Positions 1 to 8,698 of a DNA stretch of 52,885 nt are shown piece by piece; position 1 is the first letter of the stretch, and every line of letters starts with the position of its first letter. This DNA is from an uncultured Bacteroidales bacterium. GTDB taxonomy: Bacteria; Bacteroidota; Bacteroidia; Bacteroidales; Muribaculaceae. Made by a program: the position numbers and the translations under genes. The notes beneath the pieces are model-generated. The model ran no database searches, was not told the origin of the DNA, and saw only the letters and a list, made by a program, of their open reading frames with translations. The stretch is taken from contig CADAFP010000046.1 in NCBI GenBank assembly GCA_902787185.1, positions 1 to 52,885 on the forward strand. Reading direction: 5' to 3'.

Positions 1-1
1 T

Positions 2-319
2 GCCGAGATGACCATCTTCTTCGGCTCGTTCCAGCACACCGACACCTTCCACCGCGTGCTCACCATCATGGCAACCACGTCGATTGTCGTGACGGCGGTT
101 TACATCCTGCGCGTTGTCGCCAAGCTGCTCTTTGGCGAGGTACAGGATGAGCACCACCGCACGTTGACCGATGCCAGCTGGGAGGAGCGCCTCTCGACGG
201 CCACGCTGATTTTTGCCGTGGCTGCCATCGGCTGCTTCCCCAACTTCTTTATTAACATCATCAGCAGCAGCTTTGACCCCGTTGTCAAGGCGTTGCAGGC
301 TGCTCTGCCCATAATCTGA
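2..319 (+). CDS. nuoM: NADH-quinone oxidoreductase subunit M (C-terminal part)
   Basis: This is the 3' end of a gene cut by the left edge of the window; the frame is open from base 2. NuoM is one of the antiporter-like proton-pumping membrane subunits of respiratory complex I. The visible 105 or so residues contain two hydrophobic stretches (around TIMATTSIVVTAVYILRVVA and TATLIFAVAAIGCFPNFF) with a charged loop between them, as in the last helices of NuoM. The assignment rests mainly on position: nuoN follows in the same direction after 41 bases, the normal order nuoM-nuoN at the end of nuo operons. NuoL would be the main alternative, but it lies further upstream in that order. Confidence 0.85.
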   Translation, partial: AEMTIFFGSFQHTDTFHRVLTIMATTSIVVTAVYILRVVAKLLFGEVQDEHHRTLTDASWEERLSTATLIFAVAAIGCFPNFFINIISSSFDPVVKALQAALPII

Positions 320-360
320 TGAAAGTGTTTAACCTGATAATAAAAGCATAAGATAGAGAT

Positions 361-1839
361 ATGTATTTCAATCTGGATTATTCACAAATCTTGTTGATGC
401 CGCAGGAAATTGGCCTGCTGGTGGTTTTCGTGCTTGTTTTCTTGTACGACACTTTCATGCCTGAGCGCACCCAGCGTTATACGGCCGTGTTCTCGGTCAT
501 CATGATGGCGCTCTACACGATATACTGCTTCTGCATGCCCGTTGTGACAGGTGAAGCCTTCGGCGGCATGTTCGAGTCCAACGCTGCCACCTGGGTGATG
601 AAGAACATCCTCAACGTGGGCGTCGTGCTGGTGCTCCTGCAGGCCGTGAAGTGGACCGACAGCGACTTTGTGAGCGTTCGCCGCGGCGAGTTCTACGAGT
701 TGACGCTGTTGACCCTCTTCGGCATGTTCCTCATGATTTCGGCACGTCATTTCCTGCTGTTCGTCATTGGTCTCGAGACCGCGTCGTTGCCCATCGCTGC
801 CCTCGCAGCCTTTGAGAAGCGTCACTACGAGTCGCATGAGGCAGCAGCCAAGTACATCTTCACGGCCATCTTCTCGTCGGCGATTTTCCTGTTGGGAATC
901 TCCTTCGTCTATGGCATGAGTGGCACGCTCTACTTCAAGGACATCGCCACAGCGATCATCGGCAACCATTCGCCGCTGCTGATTGCAGCCCTGGCCTTCG
1001 TCATCGCCGGTGTGGGCTTCAAGCTCTCGCTTGTGCCCTTCCACCAGTGGACCGCCGACGTCTATCAGGGCGCTCCCACTGCTGTGACCAGCTATCTGTC
1101 GGTTATCAGCAAGGGTGCCGCAGCCTTCTCGTTCCTGGTGATTCTGGTGCAGGTGTTTGGCGCCGCCTATTCCCAAGTGTGGGAGTGGATGCTCTATGCC
1201 GTCATCGTGCTGACCATCACCATCGGCAACCTGTTCGCCATGCGTCAGCGCAACCTCAAGCGCTTCCTGGCGTTCTCGTCGATTTCCCAGGCTGGTTACA
1301 TCATGCTCGGCGTCATTGCCGCCAACGTGATGGGTATGTCCTCGATGATCTACTACGTGCTGGTGTATATCGTCAGCAACCTCGCCGCCTTTGGCGTGAT
1401 TGCCGCTATCGAGCGCCAGACCGGCCGCGTCACCATGGATGACTACAATGGCCTGTTCAAGACCAATCCCTGGCTCGCCTTCACCATGATGCTTGCCATG
1501 TTCTCGCTGGGTGGTATTCCCTTCTTTGCGGGATTCTTCAGCAAGTTCTTCATCTTTGTCGGTGCCTGCAAGACGGGTTCGGTCGCCATCTACGTGCTCG
1601 TGTTCATCGCCCTGGTCAACACCATTATCTCGTTGTACTACTACCTGCTGGTGGTAAAGGCGATGTTCCTGCGTCAAGACGACTGCGTGATTCCCAGGAT
1701 CACCAGTCACTGGACCGAGCGCGCAGGCCTCATCCTGTGTGTGCTGGGCATCATCTTCATTGGACTCATCAGCTGCATCTACACCTACATTTATGGCTCT
1801 GTGGATGCCATCAATTCGATGTTTGCAGCGATACAGTGA
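361..1839 (+). CDS. nuoN: NADH-quinone oxidoreductase subunit N
   Basis: This encodes a 492-residue, almost wholly hydrophobic protein, the usual length of NuoN, an antiporter-like subunit of complex I that takes part in proton pumping across the inner membrane. About 14 membrane segments can be picked out. The conserved antiporter-family features are visible, including GLETASLPIAAL near residue 140 with the key glutamate, the region VGFKLSLVPFHQWTADVYQG near 220 with the conserved lysine and histidine, and the later lysine in QRNLKRFLAFSSISQAGY. The start at 361 follows nuoM by 41 bases. It is the last gene of the nuo operon here, followed by a repeat block and a hairpin. Confidence 0.95.
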   Translation: MYFNLDYSQILLMPQEIGLLVVFVLVFLYDTFMPERTQRYTAVFSVIMMALYTIYCFCMPVVTGEAFGGMFESNAATWVMKNILNVGVVLVLLQAVKWTDSDFVSVRRGEFYELTLLTLFGMFLMISARHFLLFVIGLETASLPIAALAAFEKRHYESHEAAAKYIFTAIFSSAIFLLGISFVYGMSGTLYFKDIATAIIGNHSPLLIAALAFVIAGVGFKLSLVPFHQWTADVYQGAPTAVTSYLSVISKGAAAFSFLVILVQVFGAAYSQVWEWMLYAVIVLTITIGNLFAMRQRNLKRFLAFSSISQAGYIMLGVIAANVMGMSSMIYYVLVYIVSNLAAFGVIAAIERQTGRVTMDDYNGLFKTNPWLAFTMMLAMFSLGGIPFFAGFFSKFFIFVGACKTGSVAIYVLVFIALVNTIISLYYYLLVVKAMFLRQDDCVIPRITSHWTERAGLILCVLGIIFIGLISCIYTYIYGSVDAINSMFAAIQ

Positions 1840-1841
1840 AT

Positions 1842-1928
1842 TTAGGCATTAGGTTTTAGGCATTAGGGGGCATCCGCACACTTGATTGCTAACACCTAAC
1901 ACCTAAAGGCTACCACCTAATGCCTAAA
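1842..1928. repeat. Intergenic TTAGGCATTAGG / CACCTAACACCTAA repeat block
   Basis: Directly after nuoN, copies of TTAGGCATTAGG and TTTTAGGCATTAGG run on one side and copies of CACCTAACACCTAA, then ACCTAATGCCTAAAA, on the other, so the block can fold back on itself. Its centre contains GGCATCCGCAC, the complement of a word that occurs twice at 35460-35520. Related blocks lie after the genes ending at 26734 and 43515. Confidence 0.75.
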
Positions 1929-1999
1929 AGAAGAAAGAAACGCAACTTCTGATATCATTTAGCATAACCAAGAAGAGGAAGATTTGTTTCATGTTATTT

Positions 2000-2033
2000 G
2001 GGGGAACGCAGTGGCAATCCACAGTGTTCCCCC
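2000..2033. terminator. Strong hairpin between convergent genes
   Basis: GGGGGAAC at 2000-2007 pairs with GTTCCCCC at 2026-2033, and GTGG pairs with CCAC inside around a CAAT loop. It lies between nuoN on the plus strand and the minus-strand gene ending at 2081, so it probably ends transcription from one or both sides. There is no long T run, so this is a structural inference. Confidence 0.55.
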
Positions 2034-2080
2034 TCAATTATGACCTATACGCCTCAATTTGCTCCCTTGGGGTTTTCTCC

Positions 2081-2782
2081 TCACTTGCTTGAACCCACTG
2101 GGGGCTTGAGCAGTGTGATTTTGGGCGGCGTGACGGGGTAGGGGTACATGGGGCGTCCGGCGGCGCGGGCCTCGGCACGCTCCTTGGCCACCAGGCGGCA
2201 GTGGGTTTCCCACTCGGCGCGGGCCTGGGCGTGCTCGCTGCGGTCGATGGCGGCGGCGCGTTCCCTCATGAAATCACGCCGCAATGCCGTGACGATGACC
2301 ATGGGGTCGATGGCGCCGTAGAAGTGGCCATAGCAGCCCGCCTTGAGCCGATGCAGGAATAGCATCACCTCGGTCACCTTCAGGTAGCTGAACTCGGTGG
2401 CGATGATGCGCGCCAGCTGCTCCATCTGCCGCTTGTCGAGTTTCTCCTTGACGCCGCAGTACTCACACAGGTCGTAGAGCTGGGGCAGCATCCAGATGGT
2501 TGCCGCCTCGTCATGGTAGGCGCGGCGCAGCGTCAGCAGGGTAGGGGCGGTGCCAAAGTAGGCCCTGTCCACATGTTGGGCGCAGGCGTGCTGCAGGTCG
2601 GGGTTCATCACCCTCATGAACGACTCGAGATCAGAATGGGACCTCAGCAGGTTGTACACCCTGTGCTGCAAGTTCGGCGATAGAACGACACACTTCTTGG
2701 TATCGGGATTGGCGCTCTGACTCACGGCGAGCGACAGGGTCGGCAATATACTGCCAGCGGTTGTTACTGTGGTTGGTTTCAT
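2081..2782 (-). CDS. Hypothetical protein, DUF6633-like
   Basis: A 233-residue basic protein without signal peptide or membrane segment. It resembles a family of Bacteroidales accessory proteins that I recall as DUF6633; the recognisable core is the middle, with short helices around DEAATIWMLPQLYDLCEYCG, KRQMEQLARIIATEFSYLKV and MLFLHRLKAGCYGHFYG. The last 45 residues are rich in Arg, Ala and Glu, then Pro. The ATG at 2782 follows an A-rich stretch on the minus strand, usual for Bacteroidetes starts. The gene overlaps the preceding minus-strand gene by about 150 bases in another frame. The function is unknown; the pairing suggests an element-borne module, possibly linked to replication or gene regulation. 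Confidence 0.6.
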   Translation of the reverse strand: MKPTTVTTAGSILPTLSLAVSQSANPDTKKCVVLSPNLQHRVYNLLRSHSDLESFMRVMNPDLQHACAQHVDRAYFGTAPTLLTLRRAYHDEAATIWMLPQLYDLCEYCGVKEKLDKRQMEQLARIIATEFSYLKVTEVMLFLHRLKAGCYGHFYGAIDPMVIVTALRRDFMRERAAAIDRSEHAQARAEWETHCRLVAKERAEARAAGRPMYPYPVTPPKITLLKPPVGSSK

Positions 2783-3191
2783 TTTTTTGATTGTTTTTTA
2801 TTGAATTATTTTTTTTGTATTTTTCTTCTATAGGGGGTGTGGGGGGAAGGTCTTCTTTTTTGCTTTTTTTTGCCGTAACCGACTCTGAACCCATCGTGCT
2901 TGATGGCGGGGTTGGTTTTTCGGCATCCTGGACCGAGCGCTTGCGTGGACGGCCACCCTTGGCACCGTTGGCACGGTTGACGGCGCGACGCTTCATGCTC
3001 GAGCCGATGGGCGAGCTCAGCAGGGCGAAAGCCAGCCGCAGTCCCGACGTGTTCAGGTGCTGCGAGGCATCCCCGCCGGTCATGAGCGCCGTGAGGGCGC
3101 TGAACAGGCTTGCCAGCTCATCGGGCTGGAGCGAGGTCTGTACGAGTGCCATCAGGTCGGTGTTGACGGCTATGTTGAGTGTCGATTTCAT
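2631..3191 (-). CDS. Hypothetical protein with NGAKGGRPRK basic motif
   Basis: From the ATG at 3191 this encodes a 186-residue soluble protein; an earlier in-frame start at 3239 lies in A-rich leader sequence and is less likely. Residues 1 to about 70 are helical (DELASLFSALTALMTGG, GLRLAFALLSS). Then comes a basic patch with NGAKGGRPRKR, a signature seen in small phage- and element-associated Bacteroidetes proteins (I recall DUF6291-like or replication-initiation-like families). Residues 120-150 are low complexity, rich in Lys and Asn, and coincide with the A-rich ribosome-binding region of the next gene. The C-terminal 40 residues overlap the next gene in another frame. Its role is not known. 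Confidence 0.55.
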   Translation of the reverse strand: MKSTLNIAVNTDLMALVQTSLQPDELASLFSALTALMTGGDASQHLNTSGLRLAFALLSSPIGSSMKRRAVNRANGAKGGRPRKRSVQDAEKPTPPSSTMGSESVTAKKSKKEDLPPTPPIEEKYKKNNSIKNNQKNETNHSNNRWQYIADPVARRESERQSRYQEVCRSIAELAAQGVQPAEVPF

Positions 3192-3397
3192 GGTTTTGTT
3201 TTGGTTTTTATTCGGTTTTTGATGTTTGTTGTGCTGCAAAGGTAGAATGCGACTCTACTCCTTGTCCATGTCAAAAAGCACAGTCACCCAAAAAAAACAT
3301 CAACCGAAAAGAGGAAGACAACAAAGACAAATGGCATCGGCGCACTGCCCTGCGGGGCTAATGCGAATTCCGCTAATTTGACGTATTACACGAATTT

Positions 3398-3419
3398 TTT
3401 TGGGAACGATATAGCAGTT
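3398..3419 (+). repeat. Dispersed repeat GGGAACGATATAGCAG, copy 1
   Basis: The word TTTTGGGAACGATATAGCAG followed by TT recurs on the opposite strand at 12094-12115 and, in a diverged form, at 45560-45580. All three copies are intergenic. Confidence 0.7.
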
Positions 3420-3595
3420 GACCCTGCGATGGAATGTGGCACATACAACCGTGCTATCGCACGGGAAATTAGAAGAAAATCATCGATGTTTCCCCAGACT
3501 CTAATGTAACAAAAGACAAGAGGGTGGCTCATGAGTTCGTCATGGGACCACCCTAAATTTGTCGGTAAACTCTGGTGCGAAAAAGAGGGGTTTTT

Positions 3596-3627
3596 CTTGT
3601 TTCTTCCGATTATTTGTTATATTTTTG
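3596..3627 (+). promoter_or_regulatory. Bacteroidetes-type promoter for the LRR gene
   Basis: The -7 box TATTTTTG lies at 3620-3627 and fits TAnnTTTG. A partial -33 element, CTTG, ends 20 bases upstream. Transcription would start near 3634, giving a leader of about 58 bases before the ATG at 3692. Confidence 0.55.
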
Positions 3628-3691
3628 CCAAAAATCCTTAGATGCTAACGTTTATTTATTGCTTATTATTCATTTTTAAAATGTTGACGAT

Positions 3692-6319
3692 ATGAAAAAG
3701 CCGCTACTTATCTTACTCACCGTGCTCATGGCTACGCTGGCCGCCCATGCCGACGTGAGCATCAACAGCACCAACTTCCCTGACGCGAACTTCCGCTCCT
3801 ATCTGTTGTCGGAGTATCCCAGCGGTGTCATCACCACCGCTCAGCTCAACGCCCGCACCACGTTGGAGGTCAACAGCAAAGGCATTTCTGACATGAAGGG
3901 TGTAGAGTACTTCACCGAGTTGACCAGGCTCAGTTGCTACGGTAACAACATCACCACGATTAACGTGAGCAGCAACCGCAAATTGACCTATCTCAACCTA
4001 TATAACAACAAGTTGACCTCGATCAATGTGAGCAATAACGACGCGCTCGAGCAGTTGTACCTCCATCGCAACCAGCTCCAGACAATCAGTGTGACTTATC
4101 ACACGGCACTGAGGACGCTGTGGGTACAAAACAACCCCAATCTGACATACGTGAGTTGTTACGACAACGTGTTGACCAATCTGGATGTGTCTAACTGTAC
4201 GTTGCTGGGGACGCTCCTGTGCTACGAGAATCCTAATCTCTCCTACGTCAATGGCTTGGAAACCTGCACCGCCATCAATCACCTGGATGTTGAGGACTGC
4301 GCCTTCACCGACCTGAACGCCGTGGCCAACATGCCCAACCTGCAGAAACTGTATGCCCGCAACAACAGGCTGACGACGCTTGATGTCTCGAATCACCACC
4401 AGCTGGCATACCTCAGGGTGCTGGGTAACACTCAGTTGACAAAACTCTATTGCAATGACTGCGCGTTAACCTCATTGATCGTGACCAACTGCCCGGCATT
4501 GACCGAGTTCAAGTGCTATAACAACAATAATCTTCAGACGATTACCGGCTTGGCTGACTGCACTGCTCTGGAGGACTTCTCATGCTATTGCTGTGACCTG
4601 AGCGAACTGAACGGTCTGAGCAACCTGGACAATCTGACCCGTGTCGTTTGCTCGGCCAACAAGATTACCTCGCTCACGCTTAACAACAAGGGCAGCATGG
4701 TACAGCTTTGGGTGGATGATAACGCGTTGCTCACCAGTCTGAATTGTTATAACAACAACAATTTGAGCAATTTCAATGTTACCGGTTGCACTAAGTTGTT
4801 TGAACTCAATTGCAGTAACAACCCGAAGCTGGAAGACATCAGCGGCCTGTGGAGTTGCACGATGCTGCTTTCTTTAGACTGCAGTCGATGCAAGCTCACG
4901 TTCTTGGACGTGAGAGACCTGACCGCCCTGCAAACCTTGATTTGCCATAGGAATAACTTGACGACGCTTAACGTGACAGGCTGCACTGCTCTTTCCACTT
5001 TGTTCTGCTATTATAATTATAACCTTGCAGAGATTACCGGCGTTGAAAGTTGTACCGCAATGACCGATCTTGACTGCGATGGCTGTCCGATTACCAGCCT
5101 TGATGTGAGTGCCATGACTAACCTGGGGAGTCTTAACTGCGCATCAACCCACCTCCAGACCCTCACGGTTACAGGCAAGAGCAACTTGACAAGCCTCGAA
5201 GTCGCATTCAACGAGATGCTCACCGAATTGCGTTGCAACAATAACGAATTGACCCTTCTTGACGTGACGGGATGTACCGCTCTTGCACTACTGTATTGCG
5301 AACATAACCAATTGACCAGTCTCGACGTGTCGGATTGCACCCCGTTGGAAGACCTTGATTGCGAAGATAATTATTTGTCCAGCTTGACGTTGGGCAATCT
5401 GCCCGAATTATATTACTTCAATTGCAGCCAAAACCAATTGACTGAATTGGACATCAGCGGATGTCCTGACCTTTTGGTTGTTTGGTGCAAATATAACCAA
5501 TTGACCTCGCTGGACTTAAGTAACTGCACCGATGAATTGCTTTCGCTTGACTGCAGTTATAACCAAATCTCAAGTCTTGATGTTGGCAGGTTTACCAATC
5601 TCTATCAAGCTAATTGCAGATGCAACAAGATTACAAGTCTGGATGTTGCTAACCACACTAATCTCAAGGATCTATGGTGCGAGGAGAACAACTTGACAAG
5701 CCTCGATGCCAGTGGTTGTTCCTCTCTACAGAGATTGCGTGTTGACTACAACCAACTGACAAGCCTGAATGTGAGCGGATGCCCCTCGCTGTGGCTACTG
5801 TCTATTTATTTTAATCAGATCAGAGGCAGCAAGATGCAAGCGCTTGTTGATGGCTTGCCCACGGTCACAACCTATGATAAGGGTGATTTATATGCCTGTG
5901 TCCCCGAATTTGGGGGTGATCCCGAAGGTAACGTCATCACAGTATCCCAGGTCAATCAAGCCGTCGCCAAAAAATGGAATGTTCTCTATTGGGATAATGA
6001 GAGTTATGACTGGGCACCCTATGCAGGCAGCGCCTTCTTGCTGGGTGATGTGAATGGCGATAACAATGTGGGCATCGCCGACGTGACTGCCCTGGTTGAC
6101 TACATCCTCACGGGCGATGCCTCAAATATCAACCTCGAGGCATCTGACGTGGATGGCGACACCAACGTGGGCATCGCCGACGTGACTGCCCTGGTTGACT
6201 ACATCCTCACGGGCTCGCTGGGCAAGATGATGAAACCAGGCATTGAACGCTCAGGGGCAGCATCCCAGCTGGAGTTTGCTCTGGAGAAGCCCGTCCTCGA
6301 GAAACCCCGCAGAAAATAG
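3692..6319 (+). CDS. Secreted leucine-rich repeat protein with dockerin-like domain
   Basis: An 875-residue exported protein. Residues 1-20 are a typical signal peptide ending at AHA. From about residue 55 to 755 it consists of more than 25 short leucine-rich repeats of the form CxxNxLTSLDVSNCTxL, rich in Asn and Cys, as in Bacteroidales surface LRR proteins thought to bind host or other proteins. Residues 785-842 carry two dockerin-type calcium-binding loops (GDVNGDNNVGIADVTALVDY and DVDGDTNVGIADV), each loop followed by one helix. A 30-residue charged tail follows, with no T9SS sorting signal. The start has a good promoter upstream. The function is inferred only from domains; no cohesin partner is in the window. 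Confidence 0.85.
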   Translation: MKKPLLILLTVLMATLAAHADVSINSTNFPDANFRSYLLSEYPSGVITTAQLNARTTLEVNSKGISDMKGVEYFTELTRLSCYGNNITTINVSSNRKLTYLNLYNNKLTSINVSNNDALEQLYLHRNQLQTISVTYHTALRTLWVQNNPNLTYVSCYDNVLTNLDVSNCTLLGTLLCYENPNLSYVNGLETCTAINHLDVEDCAFTDLNAVANMPNLQKLYARNNRLTTLDVSNHHQLAYLRVLGNTQLTKLYCNDCALTSLIVTNCPALTEFKCYNNNNLQTITGLADCTALEDFSCYCCDLSELNGLSNLDNLTRVVCSANKITSLTLNNKGSMVQLWVDDNALLTSLNCYNNNNLSNFNVTGCTKLFELNCSNNPKLEDISGLWSCTMLLSLDCSRCKLTFLDVRDLTALQTLICHRNNLTTLNVTGCTALSTLFCYYNYNLAEITGVESCTAMTDLDCDGCPITSLDVSAMTNLGSLNCASTHLQTLTVTGKSNLTSLEVAFNEMLTELRCNNNELTLLDVTGCTALALLYCEHNQLTSLDVSDCTPLEDLDCEDNYLSSLTLGNLPELYYFNCSQNQLTELDISGCPDLLVVWCKYNQLTSLDLSNCTDELLSLDCSYNQISSLDVGRFTNLYQANCRCNKITSLDVANHTNLKDLWCEENNLTSLDASGCSSLQRLRVDYNQLTSLNVSGCPSLWLLSIYFNQIRGSKMQALVDGLPTVTTYDKGDLYACVPEFGGDPEGNVITVSQVNQAVAKKWNVLYWDNESYDWAPYAGSAFLLGDVNGDNNVGIADVTALVDYILTGDASNINLEASDVDGDTNVGIADVTALVDYILTGSLGKMMKPGIERSGAASQLEFALEKPVLEKPRRK
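6068..6214 (+). repeat. Two identical 48-base direct repeats coding the dockerin loops
   Basis: Bases 6068-6115 and 6167-6214 are identical and code for VGIADVTALVDYILTG. Identity at silent sites as well suggests recent duplication or gene conversion between the two calcium-binding halves. Confidence 0.9.
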
Positions 6320-6329
6320 GGACGGTTCT
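6319..6329 (+). repeat. GGGACGGTTCT element, copy 1
   Basis: The word GGGACGGTTCT begins on the last base of the stop codon of the LRR gene. It recurs at 8451-8461, 10585-10595, 20553-20563 and 27780-27790, and in reverse at 20597-20607 and 20685-20695, always directly after or between genes. Similar words accompany REP-type repeats in other bacteria. Confidence 0.8.
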
Positions 6330-6365
6330 CCTGATGACAGGACTATAGGCCTTTTCCCGTGGCCA

Positions 6366-6395
6366 TGTGGAGACGAAAAATTTTGCGTCTCCACA
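6366..6395. repeat. GAGACG palindrome, copy 1
   Basis: TGTGGAGACG pairs with CGTCTCCACA across an AAAAATTTTG centre. It lies just upstream of a promoter box and after the LRR gene, so it may end transcription. The same element, more perfectly palindromic, is at 8501-8530. Confidence 0.75.
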
Positions 6396-6416
6396 ATTTT
6401 TTTGATATTTTTTCAG

Positions 6417-6424
6417 TAATTTTG
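6417..6424 (+). promoter_or_regulatory. -7 promoter box TAATTTTG
   Basis: TAATTTTG fits the Bacteroidetes -7 consensus TAnnTTTG. It lies 150 bases before the ATG at 6574, leaving a long AT-rich leader. An identical box is at the same place in the second duplicated unit. Confidence 0.55.
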
Positions 6425-6573
6425 CCATAAAATATAGGCTTTTATTTTTGAATAGGCTCATTACAGTTGTGAAGTGTTCTCATCTTCAAGAGTTTGTGTT
6501 TTTTTTGATGGTTGATGAGTATAATTATATTGTTGAGACTATAATTTTTATTACGTTTTAAATTCAGGTATTT

Positions 6574-8442
6574 ATGAATAGATTATTATTTTTATTGTTG
6601 AGTGCCGCCATTGCGGTACCTGTCACGGCGGGGATTACCCGTGCCTACAATCATGCCTTGAGGACGGCTCAAGCAATCACTTGGGACTTTGAGGATGAGA
6701 ATCAGTTCAAAGAGTTCAATTGCATCGACAACGATGATGATGGTTTCAACTGGTACTATCACAACAACGATGGCTTGGCCACGGGTAGAATGGTGACTCA
6801 TAGTGGCGATGGCCTTGTTTGCTCAGCGAGTTTTGACCTCATTGAATTTGACAACCTCACTCCCGACAATTGGCTGATTTCTCCCGAGGTTACCTTGGGT
6901 GGTACTTTGGTCTTCTACGCCATGGGCCAGGGTGAATATGAATTTGCCGAGAAGTTTGGTGTGTATGTATGTGTTGGCACCCCTACAGGTGTGGCCGACT
7001 TCGTTCAGGTCGCTGGTGATTTCACCACTGCTGGCAGTTATCGTGAGTATGAAATTGATTTGAGCGCTTATCAGGGTCAGGTTGGTCACTTCGCTATTGT
7101 TCACCACAACACCTTTAGCGAGTTCATCCTTAACATCGATGACATCACCCTCGATACTGGTCTCCGACCTCATCCCTTTACTCCTGTTGTGACGGTTACC
7201 TCTATTCCTTCCATCGTCAGCGTGGCTTGGAACACTGGCGTTGGCGCTGATAATTGGCACCTGCGCTACCGTCCCTGGGTTGACACCACAGGCAACCCCA
7301 TTGACTGCAACTTTAACGATGCCGACTATGACCTGGAAAAGGCCGGGTGGACTATGCGTGATGCTGATGGAGACGGAAAGTGTTGGCGCTTGGGCAATAC
7401 AGATAATAACCCGGCTAACCGTTATCTGTATTCACAGTCATATGATTGGGACGCTCATGAAGCGCTCACTCCCGATAACTACCTGATCTCACCTGAAATC
7501 AAATTGCAAGGCTTTCTCAGGTTCACCTATTGGGGCGATGGTATTCAAGAACCTGGTAAAGATACATTCATGGTTTATGCTCAGATCGGTGAAGAGATGC
7601 ATCCCCTGGCCACCGAAGACTATGTGCCTACTTTTGAATACGAAACTGAAACGATTGACTTGAGCCAGTTTGGTGGTCAAGTGGGCCACATTGTCTTCCG
7701 CCACTACAACTGCCATGACGAGGATGCCCTGTTTCTGGATGATATCTTCATTGGTGATCCTGGCGCCGAGATTGCCGTACTTGCCGAGTGGACCGAGGTC
7801 AATGGCTTGACTGAGCCCAAATATACCATCCATGATTTGGCTCCCGGCACCCGGTACGAGCTTCAGGTCATGGCATACAACGAGTTTTTTCAGTCTGACT
7901 GGTGCAAGATTATTGATTTCATGACTCCTGAAGGGGGTGTTGAGGACTATGAGCTTGGTGATGTCAACTATGACTTCAAGGTGGACATCGCTGATGTCAG
8001 CGATCTTATCGATTACCTGCTGGGCGATCGCATCGTCTTTGAACCACAGGCCGATACCTATGACGACGACAGGATCGACATCGCTGATGTGACTGCCCTG
8101 GCCGACTACCTGCTGCACGGCACCTGGCCTGTTGTGGAGCCCGTTTTCACCGTTGTCGGTACCGCCAACCTGTTTGAAAGCGACTGGGACCTCAACAACG
8201 AGCGCAACAACATGACTAAGGGCGCTGACGGCATCTACCGTCTGAACAAGGCCGGTTATTTCCAGCAAGGCACCGAAATCAAATTCAAGGTTGTTCGCAA
8301 TCACTCCTATATCCACTCATGGCCCGCCGAAGAAAGGGTCATCGGCATCTACGAGACAGGAGCCTTCAGCATCGACATCACCTTCAATCCCGATGCCCCC
8401 GACAATCAGAAGATTGGCGTCGATATGAACAAGGTGTTCTGA
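6574..8442 (+). CDS. Secreted adhesin-like protein with dockerin and X25-like domains (copy 1)
   Basis: A 622-residue exported protein. Residues 1-19 form the signal peptide. Residues 33-195 and about 235-395 are two choice-of-anchor or cleaved-adhesin type jelly-roll domains, each with the typical WDFEDEN or FNDADYDLEKAGW opening, PDNWLISPE or PDNYLISPE, and a GQVGH block before a final DDI. Residues 396-450 are fibronectin III-like (TRYELQVMAYN). Residues 462-515 are a dockerin pair (GDVNYDFKVDIADV, DTYDDDRIDIADV). Residues 522-622 resemble the X25 or starch-binding-like domain of pullulanases (VVGTANLFESDWDL). It lacks a T9SS tail. It is the upstream copy of a tandem pair; a surface or secreted binding role is likely, the ligand unknown. 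Confidence 0.85.
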   Translation: MNRLLFLLLSAAIAVPVTAGITRAYNHALRTAQAITWDFEDENQFKEFNCIDNDDDGFNWYYHNNDGLATGRMVTHSGDGLVCSASFDLIEFDNLTPDNWLISPEVTLGGTLVFYAMGQGEYEFAEKFGVYVCVGTPTGVADFVQVAGDFTTAGSYREYEIDLSAYQGQVGHFAIVHHNTFSEFILNIDDITLDTGLRPHPFTPVVTVTSIPSIVSVAWNTGVGADNWHLRYRPWVDTTGNPIDCNFNDADYDLEKAGWTMRDADGDGKCWRLGNTDNNPANRYLYSQSYDWDAHEALTPDNYLISPEIKLQGFLRFTYWGDGIQEPGKDTFMVYAQIGEEMHPLATEDYVPTFEYETETIDLSQFGGQVGHIVFRHYNCHDEDALFLDDIFIGDPGAEIAVLAEWTEVNGLTEPKYTIHDLAPGTRYELQVMAYNEFFQSDWCKIIDFMTPEGGVEDYELGDVNYDFKVDIADVSDLIDYLLGDRIVFEPQADTYDDDRIDIADVTALADYLLHGTWPVVEPVFTVVGTANLFESDWDLNNERNNMTKGADGIYRLNKAGYFQQGTEIKFKVVRNHSYIHSWPAEERVIGIYETGAFSIDITFNPDAPDNQKIGVDMNKVF

Positions 8443-8500
8443 GCGAAAAAGGGACGGTTCTACTTTTGATGACAGGACAATAGGCCTTTTTCAGTGGCCA

Positions 8501-8530
8501 TGTGGAGACGCAAAATTTTGCGTCTCTACA
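8501..8530. repeat. GAGACG palindrome, copy 2
   Basis: GAGACGCAAAATTTTGCG continues to a perfect palindrome ending GTCTC. Similar GAGACG palindromes are widespread intergenic repeats in Bacteroidetes and cyanobacteria, as far as I recall. Confidence 0.8.
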
Positions 8531-8551
8531 TTTTTTTTGATATTTTTTCAG

Positions 8552-8559
8552 TAATTTTG
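8552..8559 (+). promoter_or_regulatory. -7 promoter box TAATTTTG
   Basis: This is the equivalent of the box at 6417 in the second duplicated unit, 140 bases before the ATG at 8699. Confidence 0.55.
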
Positions 8560-8698
8560 CCTAATGATAAAGGCCCTCATCTTTAAATAGGCGCGTTGCT
8601 GCTTTGAAACGTTCTTATTTTCAATCATTTGATGGTTTTTTTATGGTTGCTGATTTCAGATTTCGTTTTAATTTTATAATTTTTAAATTCAGGTATTT

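Larger units (their letters stand above)
3192..3691. other. Non-coding spacer with dispersed repeats and hairpin
   Basis: This 500-base gap holds no convincing gene. It contains a short GCGAATTCCGCTAATTTG-type repeat at 3363-3396, one copy of the GGGAACGATATAGCAG repeat at 3402-3417, a hairpin at 3521-3554 (AGGGTGG pairing with CCACCCT, with ATGA and TCAT inside), and the promoter of the following gene at 3596-3627. The hairpin could end transcription or mark a small RNA; no T run follows. Confidence 0.6.
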
